From the NCBI GenBank assembly GCA_017630155.1, contig JAGBVU010000007.1:1-60578 (forward strand): 60,578 nucleotides of DNA, read 5' to 3'. Source of the stretch: Bacteroidales bacterium. Lineage in GTDB: Bacteria > Bacteroidota > Bacteroidia > Bacteroidales > UBA932. Below are positions 42,763 through 51,648 of the stretch, one piece after another; position 1 is the stretch's first letter; every line of letters begins with the position of its first letter. Both the position numbers and the translations under genes were made by a program. The notes beneath the pieces were generated by a model, which saw only the letters and a list, made by a program, of their open reading frames with translations, was not told where the DNA came from and searched no databases.

Positions 42763-44115
42763 ATGGCGAAAAAAAATAAGAGAGAGAAAAAAATACAGGA
42801 TGCTGATGGTCTGTACAGTTTCCTAAAGCACTATGTAGATTTCCTGATTAAACATTCTTATAAAGAGATTAAGTACATCGGACTGGAGAAAATACCCACT
42901 GATGGTGCTGTAATTATAGCCCCTAACCACACTAACGCCCTTATGGATGCTCTGGTAGTTTTGAGCAGACAGAAGGCTCCAACAGTGTTTGTGGCAAGGG
43001 CAGACCTCTTTAAAATCCCAATTCTGAAAAAAATATTCACCTTCCTGAAGATTATGCCCATTATGAGGATTCGTGATGGTGTATCAGAGGTGAAGAAAAA
43101 TGATGAGATAATACAGAAATCTATAGATGTTCTTCTGGACCACGTCCCTTTCTGTATTCTCCCTGAGGGAACACACAGGGCAATGCACTCCCTGCTTCCC
43201 CTTGGAAAAGGTATTTTCAGAATTGCCTTGCAGACTCAGGAACTTCTTCCAGAAGGAACTCCTCTATATATTGTCCCTTTCGGTATCGAGTATGGTAATT
43301 TCTTCAGATTCAGATCTACTGTCTTGGCACAGGTAGGCGATCCGATAAATGTGAAGGAGTTTATGGCTTCACGCGGTGACACCCCTGTTCCTGTAGTGAT
43401 GAATGAGATGAAAGAGATTTTGGCACAGAGGATGAAGGAGATGATAGTATATATCCCGGATGATGAGCATTACGATGCCACATATGAGCTATGTGCCGTA
43501 ATGAACAACCAGTATGCCAAGAGGTATGCCAAGGAGCACCCCTCTGAGAAGAGGAGGAGCCTCACTACCCGTTATGCTTGCAACAAGGCTATTGTCCAGG
43601 ATATAACAGAGTTGAGGGAACAGAACCCTGAGGGGGCGGAGAAACTCCTCTCTTTAGCCAGCAAGTTCCACGATAAGAGGGAGAAAGCTCAGATCAGCCT
43701 CTCGTCGGCTGTGGTTAAAAAACCTCTCTATTCAAACCTTTTGAAAAATATAATTTTCCTTGTTACATTGCCATATACCATACCGGCAGGGATAGTGACA
43801 CTCCCCCTTACCGGCATCACAGAACTCCTTTTGACAAAGTTCAAGGATAAAGCTTTCCATAACTCTGTAAGGTTCGTGGCCACATTGCTCCTTTGGCCTC
43901 TCCTTATGATCATTTACGCTATATTGGCATTCTGTCTCCTCCCTTGGGAGTGGGCATTGGCAGCATGGCTCCTCTCTATACCTGCACCAATCATATCGCA
44001 GGATGCTTACAGACTCCTCAGAATTATGATATCTGATGTTAAGTTCACATACAACGGAAAGATGCGACGTATGGTGAAAGAGTTGAGGAAAACCTATAAC
44101 CAATATGTAAAATAA
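42763..44115 (+). CDS. PlsC-type 1-acyl-glycerol-3-phosphate acyltransferase-like protein
   Basis: 450 residues from the ATG at 42763; an upstream in-frame ATG at 42694 covers the promoter. The acyltransferase motifs are NHTNALMD (NHxxxMD form of HxxxxD), the LFKIPILKKIF segment and LPEGTHR (EGTR-like). The N-terminal 200 residues hold this domain; about residues 330-425 contain three or four membrane helices (IIFLVTLPYTIPAGIVTLPL and RFVATLLLWPLLMIIYAIL). It is longer than a simple PlsC (about 250). Probably acts in phospholipid or lipoamino acid synthesis. First gene of a unit with the BASS transporter and the Omp85-like protein. Confidence 0.85.
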   Translation: MAKKNKREKKIQDADGLYSFLKHYVDFLIKHSYKEIKYIGLEKIPTDGAVIIAPNHTNALMDALVVLSRQKAPTVFVARADLFKIPILKKIFTFLKIMPIMRIRDGVSEVKKNDEIIQKSIDVLLDHVPFCILPEGTHRAMHSLLPLGKGIFRIALQTQELLPEGTPLYIVPFGIEYGNFFRFRSTVLAQVGDPINVKEFMASRGDTPVPVVMNEMKEILAQRMKEMIVYIPDDEHYDATYELCAVMNNQYAKRYAKEHPSEKRRSLTTRYACNKAIVQDITELREQNPEGAEKLLSLASKFHDKREKAQISLSSAVVKKPLYSNLLKNIIFLVTLPYTIPAGIVTLPLTGITELLLTKFKDKAFHNSVRFVATLLLWPLLMIIYAILAFCLLPWEWALAAWLLSIPAPIISQDAYRLLRIMISDVKFTYNGKMRRMVKELRKTYNQYVK

Positions 44116-44127
44116 AACAGAATCAAT

Positions 44128-45078
44128 ATGAAAGAACAACTAGAAAGCCTTAGTGACCTCACCATAAATTTCGGTCAAGGTGGAACAACTATCGTAAATA
44201 TCCTTTTGGCATTCATTATGTTTGGTGTCGCTTTGGGCATCAAGGTGGATATGTTTAAAGAGGTGTTCAAAAAGCCAAAGTCACTCGTAGTGGGCTTGAT
44301 TCTCCAATGGGTAGGACTCCCTGCTCTCACCACTCTTCTGGCTATTCTGATGAATAACTGGATTACCCCTATGATCGCCTTGGGTATGATTCTGGTGGCA
44401 TCTTGCCCAGGAGGCAATATTTCAAATTTTATGTCCTCTTTTGCAAAGGGTAATGTAGAGTTGTCAATCAGCATGACAGCAGTTACTTCAGCTTTCGCAA
44501 CATTCACTACCCCTCTCAACTTCTTTATCTGGGGTAATTTGTACTATCGTACAGTTAGTATTTCCGGTGATGTTCCAGAACTTGTGATACCATTCCTTCC
44601 AATGTTCGGTCAGGTACTTATCCTGCTGGGTATTCCTATTGTACTGGGTATGCTCTTTGCAAAATATTTCCCTAAGGCTACAGAGAAGATTACCAAGCCC
44701 CTCCAGACCCTATCTATTGTGGTATTCTTTGGAATGGTTATAATAGCATTTGCGCAGAACTTCCAGATATTTATTGATAATATCATATATGTATTCTTTA
44801 TAGTCCTTATTCATAATGCTTGTGCACTTGGACTAGGCTATGGTGGTGCCACTCTATTCAAAAGACCTACTATAGACAGAAGATCACTTACCATCGAGGT
44901 GGGTATTCAGAACTCAGGTCTTGGTCTTGTCCTCCTTTTCAACCCTGTGATTTTCCCTCCAGAGATTTGGCACCATGTGTATGGAGGTATGCTCCTTGTT
45001 ACAGCATGGTGGGGTGTATGGCATATCGTATCAGGTCTGACCATATCATCAATCTTCAGAAGAAAACCTATTGCTTAA
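44128..45078 (+). CDS. Bile acid:sodium symporter (BASS) family transporter
   Basis: 316 residues, about ten membrane helices. ASCPGGNISNFMSSFAKGN (about 91-109) is the Gly/Asn/Ser crossover loop typical of the family, and VGIQNSGLGLVLL near residue 255 is the second crossover. Moves an organic anion with sodium into the cytoplasm. Bacterial members carry bile acids, pantoate or other acids; the substrate cannot be read. It lies 12 bases after the acyltransferase and 15 before the Omp85-like gene. Confidence 0.9.
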   Translation: MKEQLESLSDLTINFGQGGTTIVNILLAFIMFGVALGIKVDMFKEVFKKPKSLVVGLILQWVGLPALTTLLAILMNNWITPMIALGMILVASCPGGNISNFMSSFAKGNVELSISMTAVTSAFATFTTPLNFFIWGNLYYRTVSISGDVPELVIPFLPMFGQVLILLGIPIVLGMLFAKYFPKATEKITKPLQTLSIVVFFGMVIIAFAQNFQIFIDNIIYVFFIVLIHNACALGLGYGGATLFKRPTIDRRSLTIEVGIQNSGLGLVLLFNPVIFPPEIWHHVYGGMLLVTAWWGVWHIVSGLTISSIFRRKPIA

Positions 45079-45093
45079 TCAATAAAATCTCCT

Positions 45094-46479
45094 ATGAAAA
45101 AAATATTGTTAGCTCTCTTTTCTCTATTGGTTGCCCTCTCACTTACGGCACAAGAGAAGAATGAGATTGTAAAAAAAGGTATAAACTTAGGCCCTCTCCC
45201 TGTGGTGGCATTTGATGCTGACAAGGGGTTTCAGGCGGGTGCCCTACTGAATATATATGACTTCGGGGATGGAGCTACATATCCAAACCCATACTCGCAG
45301 TGGTATATTGAGGCATCATTCTTTACCAAGGGTTCGCAACTCTATGTCCTCACTTTTGACTCCAAGAGCCTTATTCCAGGTGTGAGATTTTCACCCGGAG
45401 TAGTCCTTATCAACGATAAGGCGCTTGACTTCTACGGTTTCAATGGTTACCAGTCTTACTATGATCACGAGAAGGTGGCTCAGGGTAAAAATGACCCTGA
45501 AAGCTATTTGTACAGCCCATACTACAAGACTTCACGTACACACCTTATAGCCAAGGCAGACTTTACAGGTGAGATAATCAAAGACAAACTCTACTGGGAG
45601 GCCGGTTATTTCTTTAACTGGTTCAGACAGGGAGCTATAGACCGTGCAAAAGTGAATAAAGGTAAAGATTCTCTGAAGATGTTTCCCGATGAGATGCCTA
45701 CTCTTTATGAGCAGTATCGCTCTTGGGGTATCATCTCTGATGAGGAGGATGGCGGAGGTATCAACAGCGGTATCAAGCTTGGTCTTATGTACGATACCCG
45801 CGATGTGGAGAACTCTCCAAACAAGGGTTTATGGATTGAGGGTCACGCTATTCTTGCACCCAAGTGGCTTGGGACAACAAATCCTTACTACAGATACAGC
45901 TTTACTTTCAGACACTATGTTCCTATTGTGATGAAGAAGCTCACACTGGCATACAGACTGAACTATCAGGGTACTATGGGTGAGAGTGCACCGTTCTATT
46001 CACTCCCATTCTTCTCTATGTTCGGCTCATCATACGACAGAGATGGTATGGGTGGATACAGAACTGTCCGTGGTATGATGCGTAACAGGGTACAGGCTCT
46101 CGATGTGGCATTCTATAACGCAGAGTTAAGATGGAAATTCGTAGACTTCCAGCTCTTCAAGCAGAATATCGCCTTCTCGTTGACAGCATTCTCTGACGGT
46201 GCTATAGCCGTAAGACCTTATGATATGTCATTCAAGAAAGAGGTGACAGATTTCAGTACACCTGCCTTGTATATGGCTGCAAAGAAAGAGTACGATGATT
46301 ATATGGCACAAAGCACTACTTATGGCAAGAAGCATTTCGATGACCTCCACGCTACAGTGGGTGCCGGTCTCCGCTTCATTATGAACCAGAACTTCATCGT
46401 GGCTTTTGAATATGGCAAGCCTTTCAACAAACAGGACGGCAACGGTGCATTCTATATCAATACCGGATACCTGTTCTAG
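45094..46479 (+). CDS. Omp85-like surface antigen (BamA/TamA barrel without POTRA domains)
   Basis: 461 residues. Signal peptide about 1-19 (ending LTAQ). The mature protein begins directly with barrel-like strands. GIKLGLMYDTRDVENSPNKG (about 228-247) is the Bac_surface_Ag signature, and GGYRTVRGMMRNR (about 318-330) is close to the VRGF motif of Omp85 lid loops. It ends in aromatic F. No POTRA repeats are visible, so it is not BamA itself. Possible partner of the transporter upstream, but this is inference. Confidence 0.8.
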   Translation: MKKILLALFSLLVALSLTAQEKNEIVKKGINLGPLPVVAFDADKGFQAGALLNIYDFGDGATYPNPYSQWYIEASFFTKGSQLYVLTFDSKSLIPGVRFSPGVVLINDKALDFYGFNGYQSYYDHEKVAQGKNDPESYLYSPYYKTSRTHLIAKADFTGEIIKDKLYWEAGYFFNWFRQGAIDRAKVNKGKDSLKMFPDEMPTLYEQYRSWGIISDEEDGGGINSGIKLGLMYDTRDVENSPNKGLWIEGHAILAPKWLGTTNPYYRYSFTFRHYVPIVMKKLTLAYRLNYQGTMGESAPFYSLPFFSMFGSSYDRDGMGGYRTVRGMMRNRVQALDVAFYNAELRWKFVDFQLFKQNIAFSLTAFSDGAIAVRPYDMSFKKEVTDFSTPALYMAAKKEYDDYMAQSTTYGKKHFDDLHATVGAGLRFIMNQNFIVAFEYGKPFNKQDGNGAFYINTGYLF

Positions 46480-46500
46480 AAGATATAAGAACTGAAATTT

Positions 46501-46530
46501 ATCCTGCAGCCATTCATTTGACTGCAGGAT
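46501..46530 (+). terminator. Terminator of the acyltransferase-BASS-Omp85 operon
   Basis: A perfect 9-bp stem (46501-46509 ATCCTGCAG with 46522-46530 CTGCAGGAT), a twelve-base loop, and a T run. Confidence 0.85.
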
Positions 46531-46549
46531 TTTTTATTGATTATTATAG

Positions 46550-46557
46550 TATATTTG
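46550..46557 (+). promoter_or_regulatory. -7 box of miaA
   Basis: TATATTTG. Only four bases (TAGT) lie between it and the ATG at 46562, predicting a leaderless transcript. Confidence 0.65.
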
Positions 46558-46561
46558 TAGT

Positions 46562-47425
46562 ATGAAACTGCTTTGTGTACTTGGCCCCACGGCTTCCGGA
46601 AAAACAAAATATGCTGTCCAGCTTGCCCGTCAGATGAATGGAGAGATCCTCTCTGCAGATTCACGTCAGGTCTATAGGGGGATGGATATCGGAACAGGTA
46701 AGGATCTTGGTGACTATGAGGAGATCCCATATCACCTTATAGATATTCTTGATGCCGGTGAGAAGTATGATATCTTCAGATACAGAAAGGACTTTATCAA
46801 GGCGTACAATGATGTGGTCAGCCGTGGCAAATTTCCCATCCTTTGCGGTGGATCGGGACTCTATATAGAGGCTGCTACCAGAGACTACAAGCTTCAGGAC
46901 GTCCCTCAAAATCCAGTGCTCCGTGCAGAGCTGGAGAAAGAGGATATGGCCACCCTTGTGGCGAAGCTCGCCACATACAAACACCTTCACAACAGTACTG
47001 ACTACGACACGAAGCAGAGGCTTATAAGGGCTCTGGAGATAGCTATCTATCAGGATGAGCATCCCGATTTCGTCTCTCCCGATATTACACTCCCATTTGA
47101 CCCGTCTGAGGTAAAATATGTCGGTGTCTCTGTTTCGCGGGAGGTTCGTAATGCCCGTATCGACGCCCGTCTGGAGGCGAGGCTCAGGGAGGGGATGGTA
47201 GAGGAGGTGAAGGGTCTTCTGGATAGAGGAATTCCTGCTGAAAATCTTCTCTATTATGGTTTGGAGTACAAGTTTGTGACCCTATATCTGACTGGAGAGA
47301 TGACCTATGAGGAGATGGTTGACAAGTTGAGAATAGCCATCCATCAGTTTGCCAAGAGGCAGATGACCTGGTTCCGCGGGATGGAGCGCAAAGGTATAGA
47401 TATAGAGTGGAGAGAAATACAATAA
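46562..47425 (+). CDS. miaA: tRNA dimethylallyltransferase
   Basis: 287 residues. Adds dimethylallyl to A37 of tRNAs that read UNN codons. The P-loop is GPTASGKT (8-15), followed by SADSRQVYRGMDIGTGK and PYHLIDILD. CGGSGLYIEA and the RLIRALEI helix are conserved. The C-terminal GLEYKFVTLYL and KRQMTWFRG finish the family pattern. The predicted -7 box is four bases from the ATG. Its stop is 11 bases before the next ATG. Confidence 0.95.
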   Translation: MKLLCVLGPTASGKTKYAVQLARQMNGEILSADSRQVYRGMDIGTGKDLGDYEEIPYHLIDILDAGEKYDIFRYRKDFIKAYNDVVSRGKFPILCGGSGLYIEAATRDYKLQDVPQNPVLRAELEKEDMATLVAKLATYKHLHNSTDYDTKQRLIRALEIAIYQDEHPDFVSPDITLPFDPSEVKYVGVSVSREVRNARIDARLEARLREGMVEEVKGLLDRGIPAENLLYYGLEYKFVTLYLTGEMTYEEMVDKLRIAIHQFAKRQMTWFRGMERKGIDIEWREIQ

Positions 47426-47436
47426 TATTGACATAT

Positions 47437-48513
47437 ATGACAAAGAAAGGTTTGCTATCAGTTTTTGTGATGTTTGCCGTGGTGTTTACATCATTTGCCC
47501 AGAAATCTTCCGAATTGGTGTATACCGATGTTGCGGAGTTTGCAACCCTCATCAATCAGGGTTTTAGCAATACAGAAATGACCTATTCCCGTATCCCAGC
47601 AGATTTGAAGGGACAGACACGTAAGGATCTGTGGGATCTTGGACTCAATTCTGCCGGTATTGCCATAAGGTTCTCTTCTGATGCGAAGGCGATGGGTGTC
47701 CAGTGGACACTTCTCAACAATTTCAAGATGAACCATATGCCCGGTACAGGTATCAGGGGCATTGACCTTTATACCCTTGTGGATGGAGAGTGGAGACACG
47801 TGGGGACAGCGCAGCCAAATGGCAAAGAGTCCAGAAATCTCTTCTTTAAGAACGGAGACGGAAGTGAAAGGGAGTATCTGGCATACCTGCCACTTTATGA
47901 TGGTGTGGAGAAACTGGCAATAGGGGTCGATTCTACCGCCACACTCTCTGCCCCCAAGCTAGAAACCTTCAATAGCGGTAAACCGATAGTCTTTTATGGG
48001 ACAAGCATAACCCAGGGAGGGTGTGCATCGCGTCCCGGTATGGCATATAGCAGTATCCTCGGCCGCTGGTTTGATTGTGAGGCGATAAATCTTGGATTCA
48101 GCGGCAATGCCCGTATGGACAGGTCAATGCTTGAAGCTATAAAGAGGGTAGATGCTCAGAAATATGTCATAGACTGTCTCCCCAACTGCACCCAGCAGAT
48201 TATTAAAGACTCTTCGTACCATTTTATGTCCACTTTGGCCAAGGAGCGTCCTGAGGTGACCATTTATATGGTGGAGAATATAGGGTTTACAGACAGGCAC
48301 GTGAATCAGAGAACTGCCAAGGATCTTGTCGAGAAGAACCAATTGTGGTACGATTTGTACAAAAGACTCCGCAAGGAGGGGTATAAAAATGTAAAATATA
48401 TCCCGGCAAAAGGTCTTGTCGGTGCTGATGATGAGCACTCTGTAGATGGGGCACACCTGACCGACCTCGGCTTTTTGAGGATGGCCGAAGGGCTTAAAAA
48501 GCACCTGAAGTAG
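47437..48513 (+). CDS. Secreted SGNH/GDSL-family hydrolase
   Basis: 358 residues from the ATG at 47437; an in-frame ATG at 47407 overlaps miaA and is less likely. Signal peptide about 1-21 (ending SFAQ). A beta-sandwich N-terminal domain (about 22-165) precedes the catalytic domain (about 180-358). The nucleophile Ser is in FYGTSITQGG, the oxyanion Gly/Asn in LGFSGNARMD, and the Asp-His pair is in HSVDGAHLTD. This two-domain layout (SGNH_hydro_2 type) is found in esterases that deacetylate glycans. The substrate is unknown. Confidence 0.85.
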   Translation: MTKKGLLSVFVMFAVVFTSFAQKSSELVYTDVAEFATLINQGFSNTEMTYSRIPADLKGQTRKDLWDLGLNSAGIAIRFSSDAKAMGVQWTLLNNFKMNHMPGTGIRGIDLYTLVDGEWRHVGTAQPNGKESRNLFFKNGDGSEREYLAYLPLYDGVEKLAIGVDSTATLSAPKLETFNSGKPIVFYGTSITQGGCASRPGMAYSSILGRWFDCEAINLGFSGNARMDRSMLEAIKRVDAQKYVIDCLPNCTQQIIKDSSYHFMSTLAKERPEVTIYMVENIGFTDRHVNQRTAKDLVEKNQLWYDLYKRLRKEGYKNVKYIPAKGLVGADDEHSVDGAHLTDLGFLRMAEGLKKHLK

Positions 48514-48515
48514 CC

Positions 48516-49037
48516 TTAGGATATATTGTCCAGGTCAAGCAATTCGTATTCACCTCCCCATAGTTCCAGGAAGCGGCGAAGGTCTGAGTTGGGGATGACA
48601 CAGGTGGCTGTATTGTCATTGGGGTGGAAACTTATATGCCCAGCCTCCATAAGGTCTTTGTCCAGGAAAAGTTTGACCTTTTTCTCCGGATCATTGATCA
48701 GGCCGAAAAGTGAGACCGATCCTGGGGTTGTCCCAAGGCATCTCTCCATCCTCTCAGGTGATGCGAATGAGAGTTTCCCCTGGTGAAGAACCTTCTCCAG
48801 GTCGTGTATGGGGAGCGTCTTGTGGCATTCGAAAATTACAAGATAGTGCTTGTTCCCTTTATGGTTCCTGAAAAATAGATTTTTGCAGTGGAGTGCATCC
48901 TCCTCTTTGCAGCAGGCGGTCCAATAATCCAATGCGAGTTCTATTGTAGGGAGTGGGGGGTGCTCATACATTTTGTAGTCAAAGCCCCACTCGTTGAGTT
49001 TGTCCAAAACAATTTTTCTGCGTTCAATCGATTCCAT
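48516..49037 (-). CDS. YbaK/ProX-type aminoacyl-tRNA editing protein
   Basis: 173 residues. A YbaK/EbsC (prolyl-tRNA synthetase-associated) domain: YKMYEHPPLPTIELAL, the LFFRNHKGNKHYLVIF core with the conserved Lys, and the GTTPGSVSLFGLIND Gly/Ser stretch (about 102-116). Such free domains (ProXp-Ala and relatives) hydrolyse mischarged tRNA; the tRNA specificity is not readable. It converges with the hydrolase gene upstream by two bases. The TAACTTTG box (49042-49049) is four bases from the ATG. Confidence 0.88.
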   Translation of the reverse strand: MESIERRKIVLDKLNEWGFDYKMYEHPPLPTIELALDYWTACCKEEDALHCKNLFFRNHKGNKHYLVIFECHKTLPIHDLEKVLHQGKLSFASPERMERCLGTTPGSVSLFGLINDPEKKVKLFLDKDLMEAGHISFHPNDNTATCVIPNSDLRRFLELWGGEYELLDLDNIS

Positions 49038-49041
49038 AGTG

Positions 49042-49049
49042 CAAAGTTA
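49042..49049 (-). promoter_or_regulatory. -7 box of the YbaK-type gene
   Basis: TAACTTTG on the minus strand, four bases before the ATG. Confidence 0.55.
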
Positions 49050-49058
49050 GCATTTTAT

Positions 49059-49925
49059 ATGATGAAAAAAATCTGGTTTTTATATCCCGACACCTCCCCA
49101 AAGGGGTCCAACGCCTTCGGGTGGTTCCGTGAGAGTTTTCTGAAATTTGGGATGGAGGTGGAGTTTCTCTTCTGGGATAGCCAGATGAGGGTGGATGGTC
49201 TGGAGTCAATGCCACTCCCAGATGCAGTGGTGATGCGCGGGTATAATCTGGGGCTCTCTGCCTGGTTTGAATCCCTGGGGATAAGGGTGTTCAATACCAC
49301 CCGTTCAATGGAGTTGTGCAGGGATAAGATTGCTACTGCCCGCGAGTTGCTCAAGTGTGGGATCCCTACCCCAAGAACAGTGGTCTACGATGGGCAATAT
49401 CCATCATGGAGTACCCTTGTGGAACATTTCCACGGTGAACCTGTGGTTATGAAACTCTCTATGGGGTCAAAAGGGGAGGAGGTGTACCTTCTCACTAATC
49501 AGCAGGAGTATATTTCAGCCAGGTCCCTTTGCGAAGCTGCAGCGGAACTGTTGCCCGGGGCAGAGCCCCTCTTCCAGGAGTTTGTCTCCACCAGTTGTGG
49601 CAGGGATCTGAGGGTGTGGGTTATAGGTGGCAGGGTGGTAGGACATACATTGCGGAGCAATAGAAACAGTTTCAAGTCAAATTTTGCTCAGGGAGGAGAT
49701 GCACTGGCGGTCGATCTTCCGGAAGGGGCAGCCAAACTCGCTATTGAGGCAGCAGAGGCGTTGGGGCTTGAATTTGCAGGTGTCGATATCCTTTTTGGCG
49801 GTGGGGTATGGCCTGAATTTATGGTGTGCGAGGTGAATGGCAATGCCGGTTTCAGAACAGCATCCCTCATAGGGGGGATGGATATACCACAAGCCCTGGC
49901 ATCCTATATTGGGAAAATTTTATAA
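49059..49925 (+). CDS. RimK-like ATP-grasp ligase
   Basis: 288 residues from the ATG at 49059 (a second ATG follows at 49062); the open frame extends upstream, but that part lies opposite the YbaK-type gene. The N-terminal pre-ATP-grasp part is about 1-90. ATP-grasp: GEPVVMKLSMGSKGEEVYLL (about 125-145), LFQEFVSTSCGRDLRVWVIG (about 168-187), and the metal-binding FMVCEVNGNAGF near residue 255. RimK, LysX and related ligases add an amino acid to a carboxylate or protein tail. No substrate or carrier protein is adjacent. Confidence 0.85.
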   Translation: MMKKIWFLYPDTSPKGSNAFGWFRESFLKFGMEVEFLFWDSQMRVDGLESMPLPDAVVMRGYNLGLSAWFESLGIRVFNTTRSMELCRDKIATARELLKCGIPTPRTVVYDGQYPSWSTLVEHFHGEPVVMKLSMGSKGEEVYLLTNQQEYISARSLCEAAAELLPGAEPLFQEFVSTSCGRDLRVWVIGGRVVGHTLRSNRNSFKSNFAQGGDALAVDLPEGAAKLAIEAAEALGLEFAGVDILFGGGVWPEFMVCEVNGNAGFRTASLIGGMDIPQALASYIGKIL

Positions 49926-49930
49926 ATTTG
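49923..49930 (+). promoter_or_regulatory. Possible -7 box of the C1-type peptidase gene
   Basis: TAAATTTG, which overlaps the stop codon of the ATP-grasp gene, 23 bases before the ATG at 49954. Confidence 0.4.
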
Positions 49931-49953
49931 TGTAGAATATAATCCAATCATAT

Positions 49954-51330
49954 ATGAAAAAAGTATTTACAACACTAATGGCGCTGGCAGTGGGTATCTC
50001 TGCTATGGCGCAGGGTGGAATCTCTGATGAGGCTTTGAAAAAGATAAAAGAGGGCTACAAAGGGACACCCGAAGAGGTTGCGCTCCGCAATGCGATAAGC
50101 AGGAACGATATCAATAAATTGGCAGTCAACCTGGAGAGCCAGGCCAATATTGATACATATTTCTCACACAAGGTCCCTTCAAAGGGGATCACCGACCAGG
50201 AGTCAAGTGGCAGATGCTGGTTGTTTACAGGTATGAATGTCCTCAGGGCTGAAATGATTAAAAAATATAATCTTGGCCCTTTCCAGTTCTCGCAGAACTA
50301 CAGTTTCTTCTGGGATCAGCTGGAGAAATCAAACCTTTTCCTTCAGGGGATCATTGATACCAAATCGCTCCCTGCAGATGACAGAAAGGTTGATTGGCTT
50401 TTCAAACATGCCCTTGGTGATGGTGGTCAGTTTACAGGTGTCTCTGATATCATTACCAAATATGGTCTTGTCCCTGCAGAGGTAATGCCTGAGACATATT
50501 CAAGCAACAATACTTCACGTATGTCAAATCTTCTGAATCTGAAACTCAAAGAGTTTGGTCTGGAACTCAGAGAAATGAAGAATGATGCCAAAAAACTTGA
50601 GGCACGCAAGGTGGAGATGCTCAGCTTTATCTACAGATTTTTGGTGCTCAATCTTGGTGAACCCCCTACAGAGTTCGAGTGGACTATGTATGATGCAGCC
50701 GGCAAACCTGTAAGTACCAAAAAATATACCCCAAAATCGTTCTATGACGAGTATGTGGGCAAGGATCTGAAAGGTAGCTATGTGCTGTTTATGAATGACC
50801 CTACCCGTGAATTCTACAAAGTGTATGAGATCGAATATGACCGTCACCAGTATGATGGTGCAAACTGGGTATATGTGAACCTCCCTATTGAGGAGATCAA
50901 GAAGATGGCCATTGCTTCGATAAAAGACAGCACTATGATGTATTTCTCTTGTGATGTGGGCAAATTCTACAACAGGGAGAAGGGTATCCTCGATGTGAAC
51001 TATTACGATTATGGCTCGTTGATGGGTACAGAATTTGGTATGGACAAGAGGGAGAGGATCCTTACCGGTTCGAGCGGATCATCTCACGCGATGACTCTTA
51101 TGGCTGTAGACTTGGATGAGAACGGCAATCCTAAGAAATGGATGGTGGAAAACTCATGGGGTATGACAGGCTACAAGGGGCATCTAATAATGACTGACGA
51201 GTGGTTTGATGAGTATATGTTCAGGGTGGTTGTGGATAAAAAATATGTGCCACAAAATATTCTGGAACTGATGAAACAGAAGCCAACTATGCTTCCACCT
51301 TGGGATCCTATGTTCGCTTCTGAGGAGTAA
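49954..51330 (+). CDS. C1-family cysteine peptidase (bleomycin hydrolase/aminopeptidase C type)
   Basis: 458 residues. Signal peptide about 1-20 (ending AMAQ), so it acts outside the cytoplasm. The papain-like catalytic set is complete: Q82 and C88 in TDQESSGRCWLF, His in SSHAMTLM and Asn in MVENSWGM. The rest fits the long bleomycin-hydrolase fold (FQFSQNYSFFWDQLEKSN). The cytoplasmic family form usually lacks a signal peptide, so this secreted form may digest peptides in the periplasm. It may share a transcript with the ATP-grasp gene 28 bases upstream. Confidence 0.9.
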   Translation: MKKVFTTLMALAVGISAMAQGGISDEALKKIKEGYKGTPEEVALRNAISRNDINKLAVNLESQANIDTYFSHKVPSKGITDQESSGRCWLFTGMNVLRAEMIKKYNLGPFQFSQNYSFFWDQLEKSNLFLQGIIDTKSLPADDRKVDWLFKHALGDGGQFTGVSDIITKYGLVPAEVMPETYSSNNTSRMSNLLNLKLKEFGLELREMKNDAKKLEARKVEMLSFIYRFLVLNLGEPPTEFEWTMYDAAGKPVSTKKYTPKSFYDEYVGKDLKGSYVLFMNDPTREFYKVYEIEYDRHQYDGANWVYVNLPIEEIKKMAIASIKDSTMMYFSCDVGKFYNREKGILDVNYYDYGSLMGTEFGMDKRERILTGSSGSSHAMTLMAVDLDENGNPKKWMVENSWGMTGYKGHLIMTDEWFDEYMFRVVVDKKYVPQNILELMKQKPTMLPPWDPMFASEE

Positions 51331-51406
51331 ATTTTCATTTTTAGAAAAATTTTACTTACTTTGCAACGAATTTGTACTAATTAATAACTAACTAAAATTT
51401 TAAACC

Positions 51407-51643
51407 ATGGCAGAAATTGCTTCAAAAGTTAAAGCTATTATCGTTGACAAACTAGGTGTTGATGAGAGCGAAGTTACTAATACCGCCAGCTTTACTAATG
51501 ATCTAGGTGCTGATTCTCTAGATACAGTTGAACTAATTATGGAATTTGAGAAAGCTTTCAATATTACTATTCCTGATGATGCAGCAGAAGAAATTTCTAC
51601 TGTAGGTGATGCAGTGAAGTATATTGAGGAGAAACTTAAATAG
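51407..51643 (+). CDS. acpP: Acyl carrier protein
   Basis: 78 residues. The phosphopantetheine Ser is S37 in [12 protein letters not shown]. Acidic, with the four-helix pattern of AcpP. It carries acyl chains for fatty-acid synthesis. fabF follows five bases downstream, the usual acpP-fabF order. A near -7 box (51356-51363 TTACTTTG, one mismatch) lies 43 bases upstream. The RNase III gene that often follows fabF in this phylum is absent here. Confidence 0.97.
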   Translation: MAEIASKVKAIIVDKLGVDESEVTNTASFTNDLGADSLDTVELIMEFEKAFNITIPDDAAEEISTVGDAVKYIEEKLK

Positions 51644-51648
51644 TTGAA

